A stretch of 64,000 bases of DNA from Gelatoporia subvermispora B (lineage: Eukaryota; Basidiomycota; Agaricomycetes; Polyporales; Gelatoporiaceae): NCBI GenBank assembly GCA_000320605.2, contig KB445796.1, forward strand, positions 194,916 to 258,915, given 5' to 3'. This document shows positions 32,516 to 43,932 of the stretch, one piece after another (the stretch's first letter is position 1; every line of letters begins with the position of its first letter). Below the pieces are notes generated by a model. That model saw only the letters and a list, made by a program, of their open reading frames with translations. It ran no database searches and was not told the DNA's origin. A program made the translations under genes and the position numbers.

Positions 32516-34506
32516 TTATACTTTCCATCCTCCGGTCAGCCCCATCACGCCCTGCGGATCGTATTGTCTTTTGATTTCTTTGAGGCGTGGCAACTGTTCT
32601 CCGAATATTCTGGACAGTGGTGTACCATCGATGGCGTAGTTCCCATACTCGGGTGCATCACGAATATCCTGTCCATCCTCCACAGCAACTGCAGTCAGAT
32701 GCGTAGCGCTCTGTCGCAGAGCCTCTCGCATTGTATCATCCGCCGTGGAGTCATTCCACTGGATGAACATAGACAGAGGTGAAAATACTTGAGCTTTGGT
32801 TGGAGGATACGCGGTAGCGATGTCGGGGTGCTTTGACAAAATATCCGGTAAGAAGGGCTCAGCCGCCCATGAGATGATGGCTGCCGACTGCGAAGTCAGC
32901 CGCTCGTTCCAGAACTGTGACAATGTCAGACAGAAACACAACTCTACGCAGTATGCAGGTCTACCTCGGTCTCATTGGCGAGAGCGTCCAAGATCTTCGG
33001 AGTGTACTGAATAAAGGGGACTGTATTGAAGGCAGAACTGGCCGCCAAGTTCGTTACGATGGCAGAGTTTTATCACTGGTGGATTTTCTCACCGAAATCC
33101 TGTACTATTCCCTTGGGTCTGTACTAGAGACAACATCGATCTTGTCGCAATGTCTTGCTCGATAGCAGGTATCGCTAGGAAGTCATCGAATATGCCATCC
33201 GGAGGGGTAGGCGCATCATAGAAGAGTAGAGCAGTTGGTATGATCTGGAAACCAAGGTTCACGTCACTCGTGGCATAATGCGAGCCCCAGGTCAACACCG
33301 CACCGTCCCAGATGCCACGTTGTATGCCGGAATGATACTAGCTTTGGGATCGGTCACGTTTGTGACAAAGTTCAGCACCGCGTCGGTGAGCTGATCGGAT
33401 GTTCCGGGGTTCAGAACGATTGAGCCACCCTATAAAACATCGTGTATAAGCAAAGGAACTGTGATAGGATCTGTTGCATACTTACCCAGACCTGGCTTTG
33501 AGGATAAGCCTGTAGTGTGAACGTCGTGACAATACCCTGTTATGACAGCATAAGGAAGACGACAACGCTGGGCAATGTGGTACTTGCAAAATTGTTAAAG
33601 CCACCCTGTTTATGCACCGGTAAGCGCAGAGCTCGCGAAATGTATGCACAGCTGCGTACCCTCAAAGCAAACGAGAGGTCAGGATTTGACGCTGCTGTGA
33701 CGTTCGCGATTGTCCCGTTTGGTAATACCAATTCGTACACCAGCACATTGTCGATGCTAAGACCAAATTGATTAGTGAGGAATGAATACCCTGACGATAA
33801 CAAGGAAATCAGGATTAATATTGGCCTCAAATCGATGGCATACCTCCGCCAACGGAGAATCCGGCCACACCGACCCCAGTTTGCCTACCACCTACGACAT
33901 TGAACCCTTGTGGCTCTACAATGCTATACACGTCGTCCCAGATCACTCCGGCGCCAACGCGGACCGTTTGCGCGTCCGCGTCTAGGACGATCTCTGAGAA
34001 CCGGGTCATAGCGATCTGCACTCCGAACGTTGACGAAAACCCCGGGTTTGTCTCATGTCCACCACCTTTCACCTAAATATTACTTAGTTGAAGGCACATC
34101 CGAAAAAATGTTCTGACGCACTGCAAAAGGTACCCTCGCTTCTCCGAGAATTCGAAGCTAGATTACGCTCAGCATAGACCAGGAAGATAGCGTATAAATA
34201 CTCACTATGGCTCCCACATCCTCAGGAGTACCCGGCTCTACGGAGCATGCCGATAGCTGGTGAATATTTGTTGCAAAATGTTCGATATCCTGCTCGTACT
34301 GGAGGTCACCTGTCACAAAGTCAGAGTTTGATCCAGATCCAAATATCACACGATGGAGCCTTCTTACCAGGGTAGAAGACGTCAGACGCAGGCGAAATAA
34401 CCCGAGCTATCGATTCACAAGCCAGATGTGCGGGCGTGCCTGCCTGGGCTCCTGCTGATGTGAGCAGGCTCCCAAGAAGCAGGGCAATCTTCAGACTGCT
34501 CAGCAT
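32516..34506 (-). CDS. Secreted FAD-linked oxidase, berberine-bridge type
   Basis: Eleven exons give 485 residues. A signal peptide (MLSSLKIALLLGSLLTSAGA) marks it as secreted. The FAD-binding_4 (VAO-type) domain has EPGTPEDVGAI, the covalent-FAD motif VKGGGHETNPGFSS with its His, VGAGVIWDDVY, VGGRQTGVGVAGFSVGGGYS and the following FGLSIDNV. The C-terminal BBE motif reads GNYAID...FGEQLPRLKEIKRQYDP. The Cys that gives plant berberine-bridge enzymes a second flavin bond is not present (GRQTGVG in its place), so flavin should be held by the His only. Intron 6 (33537-33587) needs a GC donor (GCAAGT) to join NNF to GIVTTF. An apparent stop near 33288 is removed by a 59 bp intron. Substrates in this family range from alcohols and sugars to alkaloids; not predictable. 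Confidence 0.85.
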
Positions 34507-35937
34507 ATCTGGGGTGAAGAATGGCAGGGTCTGGAATGCATCTCATTTTATCGTCTTCACGACGAGTGTGATTTGCATCACCACCTTGGTTCAGGCGCTC
34601 ACCTTTTGATGTCATCCCCGGTCGGACACAGGTCGTCATACCCCACCACGCGGTAAAGGCGGCCGTCCAGTGGCATGCCTGCCAAGCACGAATAGACCTG
34701 TCGTCCTTGCGAGAATCTCTGGCCGTTTCATGTGTATCGCATGACTTCAGCATTTGATGGGCTCCGAACTACGGCCGATTAGGTCGATATTCCTGAGTGA
34801 CGACGCCAATTCGATTGTGTTCCGGAGGCGATTGCCCTCATCCCCGAAATCCCCGCCCAGCGATGCTCCTCCTTTTCCTCTAAGGCCTGAGGCCCTGGGG
34901 ATCGGGGAGTGAGAAAGAGGTAACTCAAATCCATCAGCGCAGACAGATCTCGTCCATCCGTCATTTCGGCATATCACCTTCCAGCGAAGCGCGTCTATGA
35001 CTAAGTGCACTGGCACGTGTACGGGGTTAGTACGGGGGTCAGATATATACGAAAGGTCGATTGTACGATGACACCTCTGACACGCTGCCAGGTCAGTCAG
35101 GCCGCCTGGCGGCTCAAAGCCTCGGTCTGAAGATCGCGAGTCGTGGTATAATTGACATGCTGCAAGACGCATGGTGTCCATGGATATCGAGTATAGGATG
35201 CTGAGTAGAGACTTCATCGACACGGTCACAGTAACCGCTCAATTCAGGTCGGGTCAAAAATTCCGCTGTCTTCAGAATCGGCCTGAACTGACCGAATTCC
35301 GTGGGAATCGCCCATAGTAAACATCTCTATTGTGGTCGTGCAGAACTCCGCAGCCGTACACAGGAAGTGGCATTTGACTTATACCAAAGACAATCGATGT
35401 GTTCGCTGACTCCTTGACTATGAGGTACTATGAAAGGGTTCGAGTAGATTAAATATGATCTGAGATATCGTGTTGTGTTGCAGAAGCCAAGCATCCGTGG
35501 CGGGTCTCACGGCGGAGAATAGAGCCGATATCACTAAGCTGTCGGATCTCACACACCTTGGAGGAGCACCTGGTATGACAGAAGGTTGCTCTGCAGTAAC
35601 AACTTTCAACAATCGCCTAGTAGATCTGGCGCTCAGGCCGATGTCACTAGCGATGATTGCAATGACCGTCGCTGGTCGAGTCGGATCCTCCTCAACATTG
35701 GCATTTGTTCAGCGATATTTCTCCCAAGGTTCAGTGCAACTCATTACAGTGGCGCTACGATACTATCATTCCATCGGGAAATACTTTATTTTGTCCACTA
35801 CATCTTGCGTACACCTGGAAACCACTTGGACTGATGCAGAAATCACTTCGCATTCTCAACGATTGACCAACGGATCCAGTCCGAGACGTCTCGCACCTCG
35901 TAGTGTCACCTGCTGCCACTGTGATTAGTTTGGTCGA
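34507..35937. other. Intergenic, no gene seen
   Basis: 5' flank of the FAD oxidase and unassigned DNA leading to a decayed reductase copy. A minus-strand frame at 34747-35229 (160 codons) has no recognised domain and odd composition. The last 200 bases show patchy similarity to the 3' flank of the intact reductase at 40902. Confidence 0.45.
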
Positions 35938-36390
35938 ACATGAACTCAATTCGGGATCAGACCATTACTCGCCCATTTCTGGTTGAGCTTGATCAGGTAG
36001 CCTATAGCTATGACAACCGATTCTTACTATTGTGTCGTCTCCAAAACCGGTACTTCCTCCTGCGTGGTACTCATCGGAGACTGGCGCCGGATTGGCATAC
36101 CAGGCAGCCTTGCTGGTGCGACCTCACAGTTCCGAGCGGATTTTGGAGAGGTGATCTGCAACTGACACAAAGTTCTGTTTCTCACTGCGCAGCAAGATTC
36201 GCTTATGGCCAACTTGAGGGATCGGCGAGGAACAGTGGGTAAGAATGCAAGCACGCTCCACGTCGTGTAAGCTCACCTACGTACCTAAGTCAGGAGGGAG
36301 TGCAAACGCATCTGCTAGCCATGAGGAGCTGGTATATGAAGGTATTGTGCTCAGAAAAGAGAGCTTCGCTTTGTATCATACGCACAAAAG
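35938..36390 (-). pseudogene. Decayed copy of the short-chain reductase
   Basis: Base-level similarity to the last exon of the two intact reductases is visible along the whole segment: the 3' end (TCGGGATCAGACC...GCTCGCCCATT), the centre (GCAAGATTCGCTTATGGCCA for GCAAGATGCGCTTGCGGCCA) and the right end (GAGAGCTTCGCTT). The frame is broken many times, and similarity ends abruptly at about 36390, where the intact genes continue. It is a 5'-truncated, ancient third copy on the same strand. Confidence 0.65.
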
Positions 36391-36628
36391 CTGACGTGGC
36401 TGTACAACAGAAATGCTAAGATGGGCACGCGTAGAGTTTGGTATACGTTATCAATTGTCGTTTTGTGAAAGTGCAGCACAAAGTCTTCGGTGCGGCAACA
36501 ATGTTTACACAGTGCTAGGTAGAGTCCTGACGGCTTGAGGCACGTCCTGCTCGAAGAGCGTCCTATGGGGAGCGAAGGCTAGTCGCTAAGCGTCTGAGCC
36601 CGAGGTTACGTCATCAGCGGTAATACGG

Positions 36629-37307
36629 AGGACCCCGGCATATCCCCCAAGATGTTAGATCCAAATTTACCTCATTTGGGGCGTTTTTGTCCGCATCAGG
36701 ATCGAACCTACCCTAGAGGGGTCGTTTTTGTCCGCATGATTGATCTAACCTTAGAAAATCGCCAGAATTAGTAAGAAATCCAAGAAAAATTCCCCGCGTT
36801 CGCGAGGCCGAACCCTACGTGGCTCACCTGGTCACCACCCTCCCAACCCACTGAAATTTCTTCCAAGAGCTATACGGGCGCTATTCCGGAACCGAGTAGC
36901 ACATTCGGTCAGTAATCGTTCGAGACACGACCACAACTCAGATTAGACGACGTGAGCAAAACCAAGGGCAGATACAGCTTGAAGCAATATAATTTCCATA
37001 GACGTTGGATCAGTGGGGACATTACTCGGGCAAGAATGTGGATCCTCCGGGGCGTCGAGTCGCAGTAGGCAGTCCAGCAGCTGTACCGTAGCACATCCGA
37101 GCCGGCTGCGCGGGAGCGCAGCCATTTTTATCCGCACCCAGGATCTTACCTCGGCCTCCCTAACCCAGTTTTATCCGCACAAAATATCGAACATAGGTCG
37201 AAATTTAGGGCATTTTTGTCCGCATAAGGATCTAATCTCAGGCCATTTTGACCCCCATTTTTGTCCGCACCAGGATCTAACATAGTAGGCGCTTATGCCG
37301 GGGTCCT
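36629..37307. mobile_element. Non-autonomous TIR element, 8 bp target duplication
   Basis: A 679 bp element with a perfect 14 bp terminal inverted repeat (AGGACCCCGGCATA / TATGCCGGGGTCCT), extended inward to a second matching block (ATGTTAGATCC). Identical 8 bp TAATACGG copies flank it at 36621-36628 and 37308-37315. Inside, the motif TTTTTRTCCGCA (R is A or G, last position or first T may vary) occurs six times in the same direction, two near the left end and four near the right, most followed by AGGATC and AAC. There is no transposase. An 8 bp duplication points to hAT (or less likely P or Merlin) mobilisation; family not certain. Confidence 0.8.
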
Positions 37308-37315
37308 TAATACGG

Positions 37316-38596
37316 TGGTTGACATGAACAGACGACTGCCAAGTCTAGCCCTTCAGCCTCGCACTCAACGACCTCTACACCGAAAGGTACTGCCCGGAGA
37401 CGTTTCCGGGTTAATATAATTATCACTCCTTCCAGGTCATTCCATGCTCCTCCAATCGTTTGTCGTCATGCCTCCGAGCTTGTTCCAGCTTGCTTCGAAT
37501 GCATTCCCAGTTCCTTGGTCTGGGATACCTATGTTCTCACTTGGTATGAACCTTTCTTGTCAGCTTCGCTCCGCGTTCGATCACCGCAACTTATCACCAT
37601 CTGATATGCCCCGTGTGGGTGGCGCGCCCAGAAGGATGCTACTGAAGATCGCGTGAGAATGAACCAGCGATTTATTGCAACGAGATTTCATTCAACATCG
37701 AGGTGCGTAGGTGCAATTTTACCGTGAGACACATATCGTCTTTCGATTGTCATACTGGCATTCAGGGACAGCTTTCAGACGGGCTGAAGTCCGCGCAGCA
37801 TTTCAGCAAATTTCACTCACGTGAAATAGAACTTCGGTCTATTCTGGTGTTGATGATGAAGAAACTTTAAGTGGTGTCGTTATCATTAGCGCGGACATTG
37901 ATCCTGATGACTATTGATAGATGAATTTGGGCGCCCTCTTCATGCAAATTATCAGGTGAGCTTTATTGCCAATACACGCCAGAGATGTTCGTCGTCTTGT
38001 TGTTACAAGTCGAACAACGGGGTGAGCCCGGTACTTTATCTCATCAAAGGTCACGAAAGTTCACACATGTAGTTCGAAAGAGGAAGGTACGCGATTGTGT
38101 ACCTGCTACGATGCTCGTTTGATTGGACAACAGCGCCATGCATCGCCATGGCTTCACAATTGAATCTGAAGACTCTTCCTATTATATCCTATAATCCGAT
38201 TCAGATAATGGAACGGCCCTCATCCGCCGAACAACTCGGGGATAACGCCAAACAAAGTAGCAGTGGTTATTCAGGGGTGTGCCGGACGCGAAATGGTAAC
38301 ATCTGTACTAACCTGCATCGGTCATCGAGGAATGGCCGAAACTGTTCCGCCAGGCATCTACAATCATTCAGAAGCACGGAAGTTGCTTCGAGCGCGGAAC
38401 ATGCCCCATTGCATTGACTGATATGTCCCCCATCGCGTTCTCCATGCAATCGAGAAGCATCACATGTTGATGTATCTGCAAATTATGGGTTGCTCTGCGT
38501 TACCTTAGAGCCGACAACCGCACGAATAGCGCACTGGCCCTACATATAAAGTCAACATCTACTCAGTAGGTCTTGAGCTCACTATTCCGACCGCAG
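37316..38596. other. Intergenic, no gene seen
   Basis: Between the TIR element and the DUF6534 gene. No domain-bearing frame, no obvious repeat. The right end is the DUF6534 promoter. Confidence 0.5.
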
Positions 38597-40494
38597 ATGG
38601 ATCCCTCAACGGCACCGCGAAGTACTATTGAACGCACATATGGCGCATACATGATCGGTAAGACAACAGAGACATCTATGCGCCGGAGAGGTATACTGAC
38701 ACATATATATCAAGAGGCCTTGTCGCTCTAGCGTGCGCGCAGTATCATCACTGCAGGACACAGATTGACTAGTTTCGGATTTGCTTTTAGATTATATGGT
38801 GTCACGCTCATTCAGACTTACACGTACTTCAGAAAGAATGAACGTGACTCCAAATGGATGAAGCGGGGGGTAAGTGTTGCGCAGTCCGCGAGGACTATGA
38901 AAGTCGCTGTCCTCATCCTTGTCACAGATCTGGTTGTTGTGGTATATTCTCATAGAGTCTCTCATCAAATGGCGAACATGCTAACTAGATCGCAAGGCTG
39001 ATGGATACCATGCACAAGGTTACGTTATGCATGAGCTTGTACGAACTTCTGGTGCTCGATTTCGGAAATGCACTGGCAATTGCATCTCCTACGTGGTCAG
39101 TTCATTAATCTTGGGTAATGTATAGTACACTGATATTGTCCATCACACAGGTCATTTTGGGTGAGCCTAACGCCTCAACTTGCTCATTGAAGTCTACATC
39201 TAACCGTGGATCAAGACATCACTACTCATTTCAGTGCGTGCTACATGTGTCGTCCACTGGCTGGTCCATTCACACCCCGCCTGCTAAGAGCACTATAGAG
39301 GTTATCGTGAGATGGTATGTCGTTGATGCGGCACAAGTACTGTATGTGGGCTTACTGACACTGCTTCCAACAGCCTCCTCAGTTATAGGCTTTATGTCCG
39401 TGAGTAATTTCTTGTAGGTATCTATCCGATCTTCACAATTGACGACGCTCTCAGTAAGCAAGAGATGGTGGATAGCCGTACCTATTGTGAGTGCCCTGGA
39501 TATAGGTCACTTGTACATTTAGCTGGACCGAATTACAAGGTGTTTCTGTCATTGTGTCACTATGGTATGTCACGGTTTCACATGCAGCTGTTGACACAAC
39601 ATATACCTGTATTTTTGAAGTTGCGGGGCTAGGTGCGTCGGACCCTGCATGTCGATGTGGACTCCGCTCATCTTGTCTTTCCTAGTGTATGTTATCATTG
39701 AGGCACAGCACACGACCATCGTCACTACGAAAGCAACTGATGTAAGAAGATGTTGCGAATCTCCACGCCATACTTGATGAGCATTCCATCCACAGCCACT
39801 CCTCTTCGTTGCAGGAGCGTGCGGCTGTTGTACAGACATCTCTTTGGCGGTTTCCCAAACATTCATATTGCGGAGGCTGCGAAGTGGGCTTGAAGCGTAT
39901 GTCAGATCCGCGATGTAATTGCATGTGAATACCCTAATCCCATTACCCGTTTCAGAACCAACAAAATCGTACAGATGATCGTATTCTACTCAATCAATAC
40001 ATGCATCATTACTTGGTAAGAGTTATAGTTCTTCGATCAAAGCAACCCTAATACATCACGTTGCTCCGCATGTAGTTTGGTTACTATCGCGTGTGTTATC
40101 ACGGTGAGCGCAAGTTGTGCGAAGTAAATGCGCTGCTAAATATATGCACAGTATGCGATCTCGCTGGACGGCCAGTCATTAATCTGGCTGGCGCTTCTCC
40201 ATCAACTCGGAACATGTATGTCCTATACTCTGTACGGTAACCACCTAGAATGACGGATTTGCAGTGCTATTCAATGCACTTCTTGCCACGTACAATGCAC
40301 GGGGGGAGCTGCGTGAAGCTATGTACGGCAACAGGGATCATATCACCTTGCCGCTGGCTACTTTATCGCGCTCGAGAGGGGACACTTTCGGTGCTGAGGC
40401 CAGCAATGACAATGTAAGTGTCCAATCTACCATACTGGGCACACTATTTGACGGAGCCTTTACCCTGAGCAGCGTCCCATACGAATATCCGTGA
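38597..40494 (+). CDS. DUF6534-type seven-helix membrane protein
   Basis: A 17-exon model gives 335 residues, the normal size for this Agaricomycete family of unknown function. The N-terminus reads TYGAYMIGGLVALACAQLYG, then TLIQTYTYFRKN, WMKRGIWLLWLMDTMHK, ASPTWSFWSTIEVIV, LLSYRLYVLSKRWW, AVPIVFLSLCHYAVD and finally ATNKIVQMIVFYSINT with LLFNALLATYNARGELR. Seven hydrophobic segments are visible and the C-terminal tail is polar. Three exons are tiny: 14 nt (38928-38941), 10 nt (39151-39160) and 25 nt (39540-39564). Intron 7 (39342-39373) would be only 32 bp, the shortest in the window, and deserves checking. Such genes are highly expanded in wood-decay fungi and often resemble receptors in topology; no ligand is known. 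It lies between reductase copies. Confidence 0.78.
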
Positions 40495-40901
40495 GCACGT
40501 CGCCATCGGCCAAAGTGGATTCGATTTCGTCGCATGCGTTTGTAGATTCGAAGAGTGTGCCATCTATCTCCGAAGATACCTTCCACACGTAAAGCAAAAC
40601 ACATCAAGACTAGTACTGGAAGGATAGCACGCATTCCAACCACAGGAGTCCTAAATTCCGTTGCAACATATTACAGGAGCGCCGTACGCTCGACTATTGC
40701 TACAGTGCTTGTGTTGCACGAGGAGGTCGTCAACTCGTTTCATCACATCTTGCGTGTACTTTATGGTTCTGACTAGATTGATTGAAGTAGTGTAGAGAAT
40801 GATTTGCCTACTCAACGATTAACTAACAGAATACACCCCGGAATACCTTGGATTACGCGCTGTCGCTACTGCCACTGTAGTTAGTCTGTCCAAGCGTCTT
40901 T
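40495..40901. other. Convergent 3' flanks, no gene seen
   Basis: Between the DUF6534 gene (+) and the first reductase (-). Patches resemble the flank of the decayed copy at 35700-35937, so the duplicated unit included some 3' DNA. Confidence 0.45.
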
Positions 40902-42268
40902 TTACTTCGGTGTCAGCCCCTTGTCCGCCCACTCCTTCTCGGTCTTAACCAGGGAGTCCACAGCTGCGACAAGCGATTCCTTCCAAGGTGTCACCTCCAG
41001 ACCCAGCACCTCCTTTGCCCGCGTATTATCTATCCAGCATTTCATTGCAGGAGGAGCATTCCAAGCAACCCCGTTGATGCGACCTAGTAGTTCGGGGCGG
41101 ACGTCGGAGAGATACTCCGCAGCCTGCTTGAAGCCCCACCATTCGCCGCTGAGCAAGATGCGCTTGCGGCCAACCTGAGAGGTCGGCGGGGAATAGAGGG
41201 CAAGAATGCACGCTCGTGCAACATCGCGCACGTCCACCCACGCAAGGAGCCGGTTCAAAGGCGCTCCATCCACGAGGAGCTTATAGATCAATGAGTTTGT
41301 GCTCAGAGAGGAGAGCTTCGCTTCGGGTGCGCGGAAGCCTGGGGCGAACGGGCCGTAAAAGAACGGAGGGTTGACTAAGAGCGGAGTATGTCAACGACAT
41401 GACGTCGTCGGATTCCAAATTACACGCACCAGACGTTATTTCAACGTGGGGGTGCTTCTCGGCGAACTCCCAGACAGCGAGTTCTGCAAACTTCTTCTTA
41501 GCGGCGTTGGCGGTCATGAAATCGACACCAGGAGCGATTGCTTGCTCCTTCGTGACTGAATTCCAAGCTGGGTTTTGCCAGACATGAGCGCAGGTATATC
41601 GACGAGGTTGCTATCACATACTCTGGTCGTTTCCTCCTGGTCCAGCTACCTTGTCGTTGTCGCATGCGGTCAAGATACTGCTGACATAGGCGAATTTGGT
41701 AATCCCCGCCTTCTCAGCTTGACGCAGGACATTCATGGCGCCTTCGACAGCAACCTGAGTATATTTCAGTTATGTGTTCTTCATGATAGCGCGGCGATTC
41801 AACTCACACGAAGAGCCTCCTCAGGATCCTGGAGTCCGGTAAGAGGAGCAGCCGTATGAATCACGTCTTTGACACCTACGTGTCAACGTCAGAGGAGTCG
41901 AAAATGTACCCGTATCATATCTCGCCTACCCTTCAGTGCTCCAGAGAAGTCTTCGGAAGCCACATCGTCCACGCCGACAGCTTCGAATCTGTCTTTGTAG
42001 TCTGCCCAGGCCTCTTGAATGAGGTTAACCTTGCTCGAGCGGACCGTGCTAGTCAACGAAATGAATCACTACCCAAATAGTGGACGAGTAAGTAACGTAC
42101 CCTCTCACACGGTACCCACTTTCGAGCAGCTGGTAAACAACGGTAGAACCGAGGTATCCAGAAGCCCCGGTTACCTATTCCGGCAGATAGATGGACAGCA
42201 TTAAGACCGTCTTGGGTGAGACTGTATATCGACACACGTACCAGGATGAGCGGCTGCGGTGTCGACAT
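40902..42268 (-). CDS. NAD(P)-dependent epimerase/reductase, paralogue A
   Basis: Seven exons (42242-42268, 42101-42174, 41930-42048, 41808-41875, 41622-41754, 41430-41567, 40902-41374) give 343 residues. Extended short-chain dehydrogenase fold: the nucleotide-binding motif VTGASGYLG is formed across intron 1, followed by VRGTVRSSK, HTAAPL, and FAYVSSI; the expected Tyr-x-x-x-Lys catalytic pair is not clear in its usual place (TWNSVTKEQA follows where YxxSK would be expected), so catalysis may use another geometry or be altered. Related enzymes reduce carbonyls of flavonoids, aldehydes or ketones. The paralogue at 43933-45287 has identical exon lengths. It has a TATA box at 42353-42359 with a foldback element directly upstream. 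Confidence 0.85.
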
Positions 42269-42352
42269 TGTTTTATGCTCTGGTGGGATGTGAGAGCGTT
42301 ATACGACGTGATGTACTGGTCTTCTGCGTCAGAAACTGTTCACGGCGAGAGT

Positions 42353-42359
42353 TTATATA
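42353..42359 (-). promoter_or_regulatory. TATA box of reductase A
   Basis: TATATAA read on the minus strand, 85-91 bp before the start codon. Its distal TA is also the target-site TA of the foldback element at 42360-42543, so the element landed right at the box and separates it from older upstream DNA. Confidence 0.5.
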
Positions 42360-42543
42360 GCATCAGGAAAATGTTCGGTCTGCTTTTACGTCGCTTTCCC
42401 TGATTTGGCACGAAAAAGCAGGTAAAGTGGGAAAATCCCAGTCCCATTGGACTGGGATTTTCTCACTTTCCTCGCTTTACGAGCGCTTATCGACTAAAAA
42501 AGACGTAAAAGTGGTAAAAGCACAAGTGAGATTTTCCTGATGC
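42360..42543. mobile_element. Foldback MITE, TA target, mariner-like
   Basis: A 184 bp element flanked by TA on both sides (42358-42359, 42544-42545). Termini are a perfect 13 bp inverted repeat (GCATCAGGAAAAT / ATTTTCCTGATGC). A second shared block (GCTTTTAC) lies inside, and the centre is a 21 bp arm (42424-42444) pairing 20 of 21 with 42449-42469 around a CATT loop. The whole element can fold on itself. TA duplication and size fit a Tc1/mariner-type MITE; no coding capacity. Confidence 0.78.
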
Positions 42544-42545
42544 TA

Positions 42546-43932
42546 GCCTATGGAGTGCATGTTTGTGCTGAGACTAACTAGCTGCGTTCAACGTTACAAA
42601 CCAATCCTCGGGCTTGGTCAGACGAGCGCGTTCCCACCCTTGTAATGCTTAATCTAATGATTGCAGATAAGGCTTTCCCGTGAGTCGCTTTATGACGCCT
42701 GGTGCGTTGAACAACACCCAGTGCCCGCATAACAGTCCCTGCACACACACTGCTGCATGCAGATGGGTTTAATCCTACATACAGGCGATCTGCGTCACCG
42801 TTAGCGATTTCTGTGGGAGTGCATATCAGTGTGCGGCTCGAGTGTCGTGTCATTCGTGTGACACCCATTGACTACGGCGACTCGAATCGAGGTCTCTGAT
42901 GGCAGGAGGTACCTCAAATCTCATCGGTTCGTTGATCATGAAGTCAACTCACAGTAGCACTAGACTCATTTAGTGCTATAGACGTTCTGACCCTCTTGTT
43001 TCGCCATTGGTTTGTCATCCTGAGGGCTGGGTTCTGATCATGCCTGGGGTCCGGCTATTTGACTGCTGGTAGTTGTACCAAAGCGGGAAAGGACACGGCC
43101 GAGACGGACAGCTACCGCCTGAATCTAATCATGTTCAATGGACTGTGCTGCCCGCTGAAGGTCCTTACGCTACTGGACCTTGTCAGGGCGTCGTCTGCGA
43201 CTTGGACGGAGCGCGGTGCTATTCTGCCACGCATCCCAGAATGGCATTCGGGAGATGGTCCTGGTATGAGTTCCTTTCCCTGATGAAGAGTGAGCACTAT
43301 AACAGGCTCTAGATATGTTCGACGAACATCGTCCCGCCTGTCGCTTCTGTTGACGTTGACGTTGAATATTGAATGCTCAGCGGGAACGCCGCTGGCCAGC
43401 ACATTGTCTTTACTACTTTTAGATCCTCAAAACTCCGCCAACTCCGACTACGTGTTTTTGGCGACGCCGTGTCTGGCACCCCTCTCAGCTCTGGTACGGA
43501 GATAGTTGTAAATCTTCCTCCAGACTCTGTGACTGTCCATGCATTGCTTGTGTCTGCTAGTGTACCTGCGCGACAAGCAAGGTCGTGCCAACGCAGACGG
43601 CAAAGTTCCCGAGTAGGGCAGGCCGCAATATACATCAAACTACTAGGGATCCAATGCACACCATCAATGATACCGATTCCAATGGCCGTTTGACGGTTCG
43701 GACAGATAACTCGTTATTTAGGTACGTTTACTACGACCTGGATCAGTGCGCTTTACAACATACATCGTCATTACTTTTAACGCGTACATCACTAGCAGCG
43801 CGTAGGCATCATCGGAATCAGCGTATAAATAGATTGGCCTTCATACGAACTAGATAACAGGTCCCGTCTGGGACGTCTCTCGTCATCCAGTGTCGGCTCC
43901 CGAAATTGTAACTAGTTTGGCCGAGCATCACA
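42546..43932. other. Spacer between reductase paralogues, no gene seen
   Basis: Unassigned DNA between the two reductases. Frames of up to about 115 codons around 43309-43693 overlap on both strands and show no domain. The distal promoter of paralogue A is presumably at the left end, beyond the foldback element. Confidence 0.45.

Noticed and set aside
33244..33304. Apparent frameshift in the FAD oxidase
   Set aside because: Explained by a 59 bp GT-AG intron (33245-33303); splicing restores the frame and the family motif order.
34747..35229. 160-codon minus-strand frame
   Set aside because: No recognised domain, no splice-supported extension, and odd mixed composition; treated as chance.
38870..38996. 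Apparent stop codons and frame breaks suggesting a DUF6534 pseudogene
   Set aside because: Two normal-sized introns around a 14 nt exon restore WMKRGIWLLWLMDTMH in frame; all 17 exons then sum to a multiple of three.
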